Both the position numbers and the translations under genes were made by a program. Positions 1 to 10,421 of a DNA stretch of 64,000 nucleotides are shown here, one piece after another; the stretch's first letter is position 1, and each line of letters starts with the position of its first letter. This DNA comes from Fragilariopsis cylindrus CCMP1102. Lineage: Eukaryota; Bacillariophyta; Bacillariophyceae; Bacillariales; Bacillariaceae. The notes beneath the pieces were generated by a model. The model did no database searches. It had not been told where the DNA came from and saw only the letters and a list, made by a program, of their open reading frames with translations. The DNA lies in NCBI GenBank assembly GCA_900095095.1, contig FMBT01000291.1:372001-436000 (forward strand), written 5' to 3'.

Positions 1-2332
1 ACCATTAGCAATGGAGCGCCCCGTCTAGCTTGGTATCCCATGACTAAAGAAAATACTCTTAAAATAGCGGCACATACAGTATCAAATGGAGTGGTAGTAG
101 GAGGTTCCGCAAATGTATTTCCCTCGTCGTCTTCAAAAGTAATCTGCCATAAACTCTTATTTTTTTCAAGTTCACTCAACAAGATGTCCGCAATATTATC
201 CACCATTTTAGTTACCTTTCCAGATTGCATGATCTGAGGACCAACTTTCCCGTCGAACCGAAATATCTTTTCTAATGACTCGTTGATGAGGTCCGTATCC
301 GCGAATAATCCTTCCAGAGCAACCGTTTTATGTTCTTCTTCTGCATTTTTTAATCCCTCTTCTAATAGACTCTTGCAAATTACGACAAAGACTTCGCTCA
401 ACACGCTGAATGGCTGTAATGCCTGGGACCCTGTTACACCGGTGACAACAAATTCAACCGTTTTTAGAATCAAAATCTTGAGATTTTCTTCTTCAAATGT
501 CGGAAATGCAAGTATATATAGCGTCAGAAAATGACTACGCTTTTCTAACAAGTCGTAATTGCGGACGTGTTCCGAATACAACTGTAGAGCTGACAACAAT
601 AGATCCGTGACGATATCGAAATGTTTTGACGTTTCGACCAAATTATTCTTTTTGGAAGGAGACGAATTAAATCTAGTTTTAGTAGCCACTTGAAGGGAAT
701 AGGTTGCCAAATCTCGTATGGATTGCTCGTTTCCAATTTCTGGTTTCTTCCCATTGTTTTCTTCGACATACATCCTTAGCATGGGAACCACCTGATACAT
801 TAAATCCTCGATAATATCAAAAGCTGCTGGATTTGAAGCTAATTTCAGGTCCTCGATTTTTGTGTTTTCTTTGCCGCCCTTATCAGTAGCAGCAGTTATA
901 TCGGTGGTCGTCGCGGTGGTGGTGGTGGTGGATTGGCAAGTTGCTAGTAGTGGTAGAAGTTCCATTAACTTTTTCCCGTGCATAGATTTGGACTGAAGAA
1001 TCGCCGTCTTCAAAACTTGATAACCCTTTGCCGCTTCAAAATCGTTCATAAGCTCATGACAATCGTGTCGACAGGAATAGTAGACTAGATGTACTACAGT
1101 TGATAACGAAATAGCCCACAATCCTGCCGCTTCGGCATCGGTTCCATATAAACTCGATGCGTTGCTACTATTACTGCCTTCTCCTGTTGACGATTTTTCG
1201 TTGCTGTCATTACCACCACCATCACCTCCACCATTGTCGCTACTACTACTATTATTTGTTGTTGTCGTTTGTCCACAAAGTTCCTTAATATCATCTGTCA
1301 TGTGAGTGATCATTTTTCGATCATGGAGGAACCAAACCAAGCTATTCGATAAGCAATATTGTGCAAAGGCAATAATAACCTGTGACGCTGCCTTAGCTAC
1401 GTGAACTCCCGACCTGGGATAGGAGGCACCTGATAATGCTAACAACCCAAAAAGATGCGGCCGAAGTTGCTCTCCGACCGATTGATCCGTACATAACGTA
1501 CAAAGTAATTGACTAACCTTCCCAGTTGCACGACTCGATATTGGCTTTATTGGTTGATCCGTTTTACCTTGTGCTTCATATTCTTTATAAGTTTGTGCGG
1601 CATGTTGCAATTCCAAGACACGTAACAACCTCAAACAATGTATCATGTTAGGGGGCAATTCATTTTCTAAACACCGCATAACAAACTTTTCTGTTTTAGG
1701 TGCCGCCAGTAAAACATCCAAATCGCAATGGGAAGAATCACCAGTACCATGATTACCGTTATTGTTATTTTTGTTGTCACTACTGTCTTGTTCTTCGTCG
1801 GATCCACCCAACAGTGTTAAAAGTTCCGCCTTCCATTCTACACCTGACTTTCCCTTTGCAGCCATAACGATCCGTTGTACTCCTTCACATAGGTTGCGTG
1901 CCGATAAGGATACTCTCCGATCGATTTCGGCATCTTGTTTACCAATACCACGAAAAAATCCTCGACTAAAAAAAGTAACCGTAAGAAAAAATATCACGTT
2001 TTTGTGAGAAAATGAGTACAATGTCTCATCACCAAATTTTTCTAGTTATGCTGCATTGTTACATTGTTATTCGTGTAATGAAAAATTGTCGCGGAAGTAG
2101 TTTGTTTGGTCTAATGCCGAAAAAAAAAAGACGAGCAAAAAATAAAGTACGTAATCCCTCACCTTGGTTGCGATTCCACACTGCTCGGAGTATTATTTGT
2201 AATTGTTTGCCCACGAGGGGTGGAGGAAGAAGCAGAAACGGGTGTATTAGATTCGGTAGATGGGTTGCCACCATCAGATCCTTTTTCCTCTCCTCCTTCC
2301 TTGTTCTTCGAACCAGCCCACCATGATCTCAT
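1..2332 (-). CDS. ALFY/WDFY3-like BEACH-family protein, N-terminal part (runs off left edge)
   Basis: About 711 residues are visible. Exon 1 is 2332-2163, a GT-AG intron spans 2162-1966, and exon 2 runs open from 1965 past base 1. The phases agree (codon AG|T across the junction). The N-terminus begins MRSWWAGSKNKEG and is followed by a helical, armadillo-like region. Segments such as LRPHLFGLLALSGASYPRS, SNSLVWFLHDRKM and MNDFEAAKGYQVLKTAI line up by eye with the N-terminal region of animal WDFY3 (ALFY), which contains DFRIWQGYNFLCD at the matching place. BEACH proteins are very large scaffolds in autophagy and membrane traffic; the PH-BEACH-WD40 end would lie to the left, outside the window. 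Asn- and Thr-rich loops interrupt the helical region, as is common in diatoms. It shares a 558-bp divergent promoter with NAF1. The family call rests on the N-terminal region only. Confidence 0.75.
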
Positions 2333-2890
2333 TCTTCAATTCTATATCCTACTTATAAAGTATCTTTGTTATTGTGTACGTCGAAGCATACAGTCGACAG
2401 AATTTAGTCCGTATACAGGTGGCTTGAAGTGATAGGAATGGGCCCAACAAACTCAAATCGGTCCTTTCTTTTCCAATGGGTGTGTTTTTGTATCTAAAAT
2501 CTTGGGTATCTCCTCTCTTTCTTTTGTTTTTGTCGTCATTAGATGAGGGTATTCAGGCGTGTATCAATGCAAAAAGCACAACAAGTACTCCTATATATTA
2601 CAAGGTTACAACACGTAAAATGCCTGTAAAAAAAGCTAACGTTTTCTTCATGCAAAAAATAAAATTTTAAAAGTCGGAGTGAAAGAGACTAACTATGACT
2701 AGGTACGTATCATATGTATCATATCCCCCAAATACACTGCTCACAGCAGCCACCAATAAAACAACACACAAAAAGCTCGTGATAAAAAAAAATGATAAAA
2801 ATAATCATAGTAAATTTTATTAAAACACAACAAAATTTAAAAATAAATCTGAAATCTTAAAATTTAAAAGACACAAATAAATAAACAACA
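2333..2890. other. Intergenic, divergent promoter region
   Basis: This stretch lies between the start codons of the ALFY-like gene (-) and NAF1 (+). It is AT-rich, especially 2780-2890 just before the NAF1 ATG, which has the A-rich context AAACAACAATGG. I see no RNA gene or repeat. Confidence 0.6.
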
Positions 2891-5089
2891 ATGGATAGAC
2901 GTTCGCAAGATAGAAACTATGGCGGTGGCGGTCGTGGTGGAAGCAGAAGACCGAAAAGAAGATTCCAGCAATCTGATCAGAGAAATAATGAGCAGGAAAC
3001 AGTAGATGATTTAGCCTATGCTGGTCAATTTGCGATCATACCCAACAATAACAATATGGAATCACTGTTATCTAATAATAATCTTACAGAAAAGAATGAT
3101 GGCAATGATATTGAAATAGACGATGATGCTGATGACGAAGAAGAAGATGATGATGACGACGATGATGATGATTCTGCAGCTAAGGATGTTTTTACTACTA
3201 TTAACAATGACAACAATAATGACGATGATAGTGACAGTGACGACGACGACGACGATGATGATATGGATCTTGCCGAAGCTGTACGAAGGATGGAACAAGC
3301 CACCGAAGAAGAAGATACGTTTGCAGGTACAGCTTCTAATCCACCAAAAACGGAAAATGAAGTCGATCCCTATAATACACCAATTCAAGAGCTTGAATCA
3401 CAGTTACAGATTCAATTGACGGTACAAAAAGAAGGAACAACAACGAAGAATGAGAATGGTGATCTACATTCTAATAAAATTTCTCTAGCAGGAAAGATTA
3501 AAAATTATATGATGACCGATAGGACTGTTGTTGTCGAATCACTGTCTCCATCATTACTACCACAAACCGATACAACAGCAATGATGGGGGGTTATAATAA
3601 TGGTGCTACCGGACCACTCGAAGAGGGAAGTTTGTTGGTTATACAAATTCCACAATCATTTCTAACAGGATCAATGGACCAAGCAACAGATAGTAATAAT
3701 AATGCTACTACTGACATCAATGATAATGACAATGTTGATCCTGAAAACAAAACGAGTTTGATTCCCTTAGGTAGAGTATTTGAAATTTTTGGACCAGTTA
3801 CGCAGCCTTTGTATATCATACGATTACCTTCTCCACCATCTTCGGCCGATGAAAAGAAGAAGAAAAATTCCAGTAAAAAAAGGAACAATAAGAATAATAA
3901 TAGGAGAAAACAAAAGGAAGACTCAGTCCAAGATGATGGTGACGAAAAGGGAGATGATGAAGCAAACGTGGATAACAACCAAAGTACTGATACGACGATG
4001 ACGACGACCACTACCACGACCGTGAACGATGAAAGCAACGAAGAAAACACGCCATGTGAAACCAGAAAAGAGACGAAAAGGATGGATCAACAAGAAGACG
4101 ATACTAACATCACTGATAAGGACGACGAAAAAATTATCCCTGTAGAAGAAAATATTGAATCTTCTTCTCTGTCGTCTCCCAAAACCGATACTACCACAAT
4201 CATTGTTGGAGAGGAAAGAGGAGTAGTGGAGACCAAAGAAACATCTGCTACTCCGTCATTACCATCATCCGATACCAAAAAAAAATCTCCAACTACTACT
4301 CGAGATGATAATAGTCCGATCTCTGATGTACACGGTACTTCTTCTGTTATTGATATTACTATATCTGAAAAGGACGTTCCTGTTGTTGTTGTTGCTGAAG
4401 AGGATCCGTGGGCTATAGATGGTAAATATGCAAAGTTTTTATCACAGAATAATAACCTCGAAGTGTACTACCTTCAGGACGAAGCAAAGCTTATTGATAC
4501 AGGATTTGTTATGCGATCAAGCGGAAAGGGATGCGATGCGTCTAATGTGTACGACGAAGAAGCTAACAATGCGAATGATGTATACTACAGCGATGATGAA
4601 AAAGAACGCGAGGCGAAGAATAAGAAAAAGGGTAAAAAACAACAACGAAATCGAGCACAACAACCGCAGTCGCAACAGCAATCTAGACCAGAAGATTATC
4701 ATCATCATCAACAACAACCACAACAACAAAGGCATAATAATTTCACTAGATTTTCAAACGCGACGCCTCCTCCTCCACCACCTCAGATGCCGCCCTACGG
4801 AGTACCACAAGGACAACATTCAAATCTACCCCAAGGATTTCACAACATGGCACCACAACATCATCCACTAGGGTTTCAACCACAACATTCTTCCTATCAG
4901 TATTCCGGACAGTTCCAGCAAAGGCAAACATCGGGGCCACCACCTCCACCACCACCTCCTCCAGGACGATACCATCAAAACTCGTACCAACCGATGAATT
5001 CCGTTCCGAAACAGGGAACATCAGTGATACCACCCCCTCCACCACCTCCTAGAAATCCAAACGAGCCCCCGGCATACCAATACAATTAA
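2891..5089 (+). CDS. NAF1: H/ACA ribonucleoprotein assembly factor NAF1
   Basis: Single-exon gene of 732 residues. NAF1 binds the H/ACA core protein (dyskerin/Cbf5) during nuclear assembly of pseudouridylating snoRNPs and is later replaced by GAR1. The Gar1/Naf1 beta-barrel can be read in two halves: GSLLVIQIPQS and PLGRVFEIFGPVTQPLYIIR at about residues 245-310, and KYAKFLSQNNNLEVYYLQDE to SSGKGCDASNVYDEE after about residue 520. The last string matches the conserved NAF1 signature after the barrel (GSDASNxxDEE). An RGG-like N-terminus, long Asp/Glu runs (residues 75-125) and a Pro/Gln-rich tail with PPPPPPPP blocks are typical of NAF1. The odd feature is a low-complexity insertion of about 200 residues (Lys-, Thr- and acid-rich) splitting the barrel between the IIRLP strand and the next conserved strand. 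Confidence 0.87.
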   Translation: MDRRSQDRNYGGGGRGGSRRPKRRFQQSDQRNNEQETVDDLAYAGQFAIIPNNNNMESLLSNNNLTEKNDGNDIEIDDDADDEEEDDDDDDDDDSAAKDVFTTINNDNNNDDDSDSDDDDDDDDMDLAEAVRRMEQATEEEDTFAGTASNPPKTENEVDPYNTPIQELESQLQIQLTVQKEGTTTKNENGDLHSNKISLAGKIKNYMMTDRTVVVESLSPSLLPQTDTTAMMGGYNNGATGPLEEGSLLVIQIPQSFLTGSMDQATDSNNNATTDINDNDNVDPENKTSLIPLGRVFEIFGPVTQPLYIIRLPSPPSSADEKKKKNSSKKRNNKNNNRRKQKEDSVQDDGDEKGDDEANVDNNQSTDTTMTTTTTTTVNDESNEENTPCETRKETKRMDQQEDDTNITDKDDEKIIPVEENIESSSLSSPKTDTTTIIVGEERGVVETKETSATPSLPSSDTKKKSPTTTRDDNSPISDVHGTSSVIDITISEKDVPVVVVAEEDPWAIDGKYAKFLSQNNNLEVYYLQDEAKLIDTGFVMRSSGKGCDASNVYDEEANNANDVYYSDDEKEREAKNKKKGKKQQRNRAQQPQSQQQSRPEDYHHHQQQPQQQRHNNFTRFSNATPPPPPPQMPPYGVPQGQHSNLPQGFHNMAPQHHPLGFQPQHSSYQYSGQFQQRQTSGPPPPPPPPPGRYHQNSYQPMNSVPKQGTSVIPPPPPPPRNPNEPPAYQYN

Positions 5090-5177
5090 ATCGCCATATA
5101 ATTCTATATTTATTTTTTAATGTACTTCCTGAAATCATCATTGTCTATTTTATTTATTTTATTTCGTGTATGTGTCA

Positions 5178-7328
5178 TCAAGTCCAAGGAAGAAAGTTTA
5201 CATGGAGAATTACTCCTAGTAGCATATACAGTATCACATATAACCAAACCAACTGCGATAACCGACTTATTGATCCCTCTTTTTCTGATGGCTTTAATAA
5301 GCAGAATGAAATAGACCATATGATTGCTGGTGAGGTAGAGCATATCATACGTGTAGAAATCTGTACGTGAGCGATAACCAACCCGATCAGGGTTAAAATA
5401 GCTAGGATCGCAAAGTGTCCCAGTAGGCGCCCATTTTTGACGAGGAGATCTCGAGATGATAATGATAAGACGATTTCATTCGTGCTATTGATATTGCTCA
5501 TACTAGGAGGAGTAGAAGAGTCCACAATTATTTTACTGTCAGTGACACCTCCATTGCACGACACAGACTCTGATAAAGCGTGCAAAGGCCATCCAAATAA
5601 AATCATTTTGTACGAAGACGGGATTTTGCCTCTTCCGTAATCGGTTACCAAAGACCAATAAATCCAACGATATACTCCTGCTGCGCTGAGCAGAAGAATA
5701 GGCGCTGCCAAAAGAAAGTTCGGAATTTGTTTCCATTCATAGTATCGGAAAAATCCAACATTCCAATGTTTGCCTTGAATGTGACTGTAAAGAGAAAATG
5801 GAGAATTTAAAACAGACGAACCTTCGTTATTGTTACTACACCATTCGGGTCGAACTTCTGTTGCATCTACACAGTGCCTTTCCCACCCCTTCAAGTCGTG
5901 ATATCGAACGGGAAGGGCTACAAAGATTGCACCGACAATGCTTTGGATCCCAATCATGATTGTTCTAAATAAAAATGCTAGATTCGTAGCAGTAGTCTTG
6001 GATTGTTGGTGAATGGATCTGTTCCGCAATACAAGTATTATACGGGCTAGTCCATGTTGCAGTAACCAAAGGCAATGCAATGTCCCATTGGACCGAGTGT
6101 ACGATCCTATCATCCAGCAACAAATTCCCATTAACCACCATAGGACATTTTTATGATTTTTTGTGCTCCGTTCTATACAAATATGTCCCACGAAAGTCGT
6201 TGCAGCAAAGAAGGATTCGGAATAATTTGTCGCAAAAAATACGATGGCTGGATTGAAAATACCGAAGACAAGACATACGACGGTTGCCACGCAATGATTA
6301 CTGTTTTCTTGCTGCTGCTGCTGCTGCTGCTGTTCTTGTTGCAGCCGCGTTATTGGGTGTTCTTTTCTTGTCATAAGTAGAATAGTTAAATCGTACAATG
6401 CCATTGTAGCCACAATCAAACAAACAAAATTGTTAAATAAGAGTCCACTCAATACGACCAGAGTTTCAAACGTGGGCGGTAGTAGTTGTGACGGCAACGC
6501 ATAGTATAGGAATAATGAAAATTGCCGCAATATCCAAGGAAACAAAGGAAAAAAGGCGTGAGCCTGTTCGGAAGTCTCCCATGAGATTACTGGTGACGCT
6601 GTATTCGTCGTCGTCATCATCGTCGTTAGCGTCTTTGGTGGATCTCTCAGAGATGGGTTCACCGCTAGGTTTAAAAAACGTGCAGCATCCCACTTCGTAA
6701 GAGGTTCCAGGAAAAATTTCCACACGGTCGTTGGAATAAAAGAAGAAGTACGTACAAAATTGCCGTCCCTGTTCGATAGTAGTGAATCTGAAGAAGAAGA
6801 AGGATAGGATCGAATCGCACACTTTTTAGTTTCATTTTTTGATTCCTGCCTATTCTTGTACTTTATCATCTTATCGCAAGCGTGACCCCGTATACAAAAG
6901 CACTCATCGACGTTGTCCAGTCGCATTTCAAATCGCAATACTCCATTTCCAGGATTATGATCGGGTATCAAATGACAGGATATAGCCATAGCGGAAAGAT
7001 ACAAAGTACGAAAGATAAGAATAGCGGCAATTGTGCGGAGTAAGCTCATTCTTGACATCGTGCGGAGTAAGCACATTCTTGTGTTCATTGGTGTTATCTT
7101 TGTTGCTGTCGCTGTTGCTGTCGCTGTTGCTGTCGCTGTTGCTGTCGCTGTTGCTGTCGCTGTTGCTGCCGCTGTTACCGCTGCTTCTTCCGTTTTTTGT
7201 GAGCTCATTACTGTATCATACTGTTGGTAATCTTTGTTGCCGTTGGTGTTGTTGTTACTATTGTTTTTGTTGTTGCTTGATTTTTGCTGATTCTCAATTT
7301 CCGGAATTTGAATTAAAAGAATTGACAC
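5178..7328 (-). CDS. PIGV: GPI mannosyltransferase 2 (PIG-V family)
   Basis: Single-exon gene of 716 residues. PIG-V adds the second mannose to the GPI-anchor precursor in the ER lumen, using dolichol-phosphate mannose. The family signature is visible: LTKWDAARFLNLA (about 211-222) followed by SEQAHAFFPLFPW (about 253-265). The Asp of WDAxxF is the presumed catalytic residue of this GT-C fold. Many hydrophobic segments follow, including ATNYSESFFAATTFVG, SYTRSNG and KHWNVGFFRYYEWKQIPNF, all characteristic of PIG-V. A polyQ run lies around 6310-6350. The first ~80 residues are Asn-rich with an (AT)n repeat coded by a hexanucleotide microsatellite; a more conventional start could be the Met near residue 81 (about base 7088), directly before the first membrane helix. 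It is convergent with NAF1, 88 bases apart. Confidence 0.88.
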   Translation of the reverse strand: MSILLIQIPEIENQQKSSNNKNNSNNNTNGNKDYQQYDTVMSSQKTEEAAVTAAATATATATATATATATATATATKITPMNTRMCLLRTMSRMSLLRTIAAILIFRTLYLSAMAISCHLIPDHNPGNGVLRFEMRLDNVDECFCIRGHACDKMIKYKNRQESKNETKKCAIRSYPSSSSDSLLSNRDGNFVRTSSFIPTTVWKFFLEPLTKWDAARFLNLAVNPSLRDPPKTLTTMMTTTNTASPVISWETSEQAHAFFPLFPWILRQFSLFLYYALPSQLLPPTFETLVVLSGLLFNNFVCLIVATMALYDLTILLMTRKEHPITRLQQEQQQQQQQQENSNHCVATVVCLVFGIFNPAIVFFATNYSESFFAATTFVGHICIERSTKNHKNVLWWLMGICCWMIGSYTRSNGTLHCLWLLQHGLARIILVLRNRSIHQQSKTTATNLAFLFRTIMIGIQSIVGAIFVALPVRYHDLKGWERHCVDATEVRPEWCSNNNEGSSVLNSPFSLYSHIQGKHWNVGFFRYYEWKQIPNFLLAAPILLLSAAGVYRWIYWSLVTDYGRGKIPSSYKMILFGWPLHALSESVSCNGGVTDSKIIVDSSTPPSMSNINSTNEIVLSLSSRDLLVKNGRLLGHFAILAILTLIGLVIAHVQISTRMICSTSPAIIWSISFCLLKPSEKEGSISRLSQLVWLYVILYMLLGVILHVNFLPWT
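7101..7180. repeat. Hexa/dodecanucleotide microsatellite inside the PIG-V 5' coding region
   Basis: The + strand shows repeated GTTGCTGTCGCT units, coding on the minus strand for an alternating Ala-Thr tract. It keeps the frame and is probably length-variable. Confidence 0.85.
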
Positions 7329-7678
7329 AAATTTTCAAAAAAGTTAACTCTACTTCAGTACTGTGCCGTTTAACCCTCCATTTATTTATCTAATTGTTCA
7401 GAAGCCAAAACTCGCCAATCTTGCAGGTTTTTTAACGTACTGTGTATCTATATTCTAATCGACACGTGCGTACGCGAATCACGTACTTTAACTGGTAAAG
7501 CGAAATGTAGATTGATGATTCATTTCTTCAACATGCATTCTTATTTGTCTTCGCGGGTGAGGACATCCTCTAATGTGATTGGTAGTTGGGATGCACAAGT
7601 TCTCAATGAAAAATAGAAGCATACATAAGCTCTAGTGTACCACAATAGCCTCTCTTTTCTTACTTTTTAGCAACAACA

Positions 7679-8000
7679 GAAGTCCTGCCCAATCGATAAA
7701 AATCTGTGCGGCGTTTCGGTCGAAAAAAAAGATATAATTAAAGGAAGATTGACAGTAGAATTGAATATTGAACAGAGGAGAAGCGTGCGTGATTGTTGTA
7801 TCTCGTATCTCCCACTCGACAAACGAGACAAAACGACAATAGAAGTCCTGCCCAATCGCTATAAAAATCTGTGCGGCGTTTCGGTCGAAAAAAAAGATAT
7901 AATTAAAGGAAGATTGACAGTAGAATTGAATATCCTGAACAGAGGAGAAGCGTGCGTGATTGTTGTATCTCCCACTCGACAAACGAGACAAAACGACAAT
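7679..8000. repeat. 160-bp tandem duplication in the ammonium transporter upstream region
   Basis: Two adjacent direct copies, 7679-7840 (162 bp) and 7841-8000 (160 bp), both begin AGAAGTCCTGCCCAATCG and end CAAAACGACAAT. They differ only by small indels: a CT insertion, a +2 change near TATCCTGAAC, one extra A, and loss of a 7-base GTATCTC repeat. The second copy ends 33 bases before the ATG at 8034, so the copies form the proximal promoter and/or 5' leader. Near identity implies a recent event. Confidence 0.93.
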
Positions 8001-8033
8001 ACTATCCATTATTAATCTAATTTTTCTCTCATT

Positions 8034-10053
8034 ATGACGACTACTACTGCGCAACCTGATGTCGATGTTATATTTGAGGACTGTAAAAATTCTGGGGATG
8101 GTTCACAAGAATATCAAATGAAATGTGTTATTCAACATCTTGTTACACAAGATTCAAAGGATTCCCAATACACAAGTCAAGTATTTTTAGTATACAGTGC
8201 CGCATTAGTTTTTTTCATGCAGGCAGGATTTGCTATGATATGTGCTGGTGCTGTCCGAAAAAAGAATGTAGGGAATAGCATGTTAAAGAATCTATTAGAT
8301 GCGGTGAGTACAATTGTATTGTGAAATAACGAAATACACACTATGAATTTGATCTTAATTGTTCTCGTTTCTTATCTTAGATTCTTATTCTTTCTTCTCT
8401 CACATTTTATCACGACCACAAATACTCGTTTTCTTCTTTATATATTGCGCTCATGAACATCTTCTTTTCTGATTAAAAATATAATTAATTAGTGCGGTGC
8501 CGCAATTGCTTACTTCTGCTTCGGTTATGCATTTGCCTTTGGAGATGGGAGCAATCCGAACGGCTTCATAGGAACAACCAATTTCTTCCTAATGGGAGTT
8601 GATAATTATGCTTTCTGGATGTTTGAATATGCATTTTCAGCTGCATCTTGTACAATCGTAGCTGGAACGTTAGCAGAACGATGTCAAATGGCCGCATACC
8701 TTTGCTACTCACTTGTACTAACCGGTTTCGTCTATCCAGTTGTTTCACATGCTATTTGGAGTCCACATGGTTTCTTAACCTCAAATATACAAAATGAAAA
8801 TCCATTGTTTGGAAGCGGCGTTGTTGACTTTGCCGGTGGTGGTGTTGTCCATCTAGTTGGGGGTTGTACTGCACTCTTCGCAACGATGATCTTAGGACCC
8901 AGACGAGGAAGATTCCACGATAATGAGGGACGGAAGCTAGACAAACCCAATAACTTTCCCGGTCATTCCATTGCCTTGCAGGTACGTTCTCGTTTTGTTA
9001 CGTGCTATTGTTCTCCTTCTGCTTTTGTTGCTGTTGCTGTTGCTGTTGATATTGCTGTTGCTGTTGATATTGCTATTGTTGTTGCTATTGCTATTGCTAT
9101 TGCTATTGACACGAGAAATGACGATTAGACACAGCCCCTTTATCTACCGAAATATGCTATGCGTCTTCGTCTCTCATTTCCCCCTTTTTCTTAATAACTG
9201 AAATTTTCCGCAGATGCTTGGGTCCTTCATTCTATGGTTTGGTTGGTACGGATTCAATTCAGGGAGTGCTCTAATCACTTCTTCCCATGAGCGAGGGAAA
9301 TTAGTAGCTCTCTGTGCGGTCAATACAACACTTTCTGGAGGAGCTGGCGGATTAACGGCCCTTTTTGTCAATTTATTGATTCTTGAACGACGGTTAGGTG
9401 AACCTATCTTCGATCTGAAAATGGCAATGAACGGAAGCTTGAGTGGATTGGTGGCCATTACAGCAGGATGCGGTGTAGTAGAGCCTTGGGCTGCTTTACT
9501 CATTGGAATATTTGCTGGTCTCTTATATCTTGGCGGTAGCAACCTTTTACTCAAGCTTCGATTGGACGATGCGGTCGATGCAATACCTATACATATGGTG
9601 AATGGTATGTGGGGCTTAATTGCTGTTGGTTTCGTGGCATCACCCCGTAACTTGAATCTGACATACGGAATAGAAGTGCCCCACGTAGGATGGTTTTATT
9701 CTTTGGCACGAGGTAGCGGCGATGCTCGATTGTTGGCAGCTCAATTGGTTGGCATTCTTTTTATTCTTGGATGGTGTTTGATAATCATGATGCCTTTTTT
9801 CGTTTGGCTGGACTGGAAAGGATGGTTCCGTTCGGATCCTTTGGAAGAAATTGTTGGTCTAGACACATCGTACCATGGTGGTCTTATATTAATGAGTGGT
9901 GACGACTCTGTTAATCCTGAATACGTTTCACAATTCAAGAAACAGAGAAACGAGATAAGGCAACGTCGAACATCCAAAGCAGTCCCACTCGACGCAGATG
10001 ATGAATCTTTAGACGACAGAGGAGGGAACGCCACTACTGTAGGGACGACATAA
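8034..10053 (+). CDS. AMT1: Ammonium transporter (AMT/Rh family)
   Basis: Three exons, 8034-8303, 8493-8981 and 9214-10053, with introns in phase 0, give 532 residues. The protein is a plasma-membrane ammonium channel/transporter forming trimers. The first helix segment is [20 protein letters not shown]. The segment [15 protein letters not shown] holds the conserved pore Asp and the first pore His (about residue 210). The segment [16 protein letters not shown] holds the second pore His (about residue 380). [10 protein letters not shown] and [13 protein letters not shown] are standard AMT blocks. A hydrophilic cytoplasmic tail of about 80 residues ends with Asp/Arg-rich sequence. Intron 2 contains a (GTTGCT)n microsatellite (9027-9110). 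The unusual part is upstream: a 160-bp sequence is duplicated in tandem just before the ATG, which may change nitrogen-dependent control. The exon structure is unambiguous. Confidence 0.95.
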
Positions 10054-10421
10054 TAGAATAAAAAATATTATACAATATTCACTTAGATTTTACTATCAAT
10101 TATTAGTATTATATATAATAAGACCAAGTTCACGAGCTTGAACCCCTTCTTCGCTCTACTGTCCGTGCAACCCGGCTTATCTTTTTTGATTTATTTATCT
10201 TCGTTGGGAGTATGTAGGGATAGCAGACACTGCACGATACAGACGCGTATACACGAGTAACAAATAACATAAAAGTTCATTTCAACGTTTTTACAAGATA
10301 ATTCAATGGCAACTTCAACCTCCAATTCGTCTCCATATTGGACGGGAGGAATACCGAATGATATTTCAAATCCGTGGACGGTTTACTGTCATCTTACACG
10401 TTGCCCTCGTACGCACTATGC
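10054..10421. other. Intergenic
   Basis: Convergent 3' space between the ammonium transporter and the kinase gene. It is AT-rich and shows no gene, RNA or repeat. Confidence 0.6.

Noticed and set aside
3025-3419. Several frames opposite or beside the NAF1 Asp-rich region
   Set aside because: They are polySer, polyMet or polyIle shadows of a GAT/GAC repeat in the real frame.
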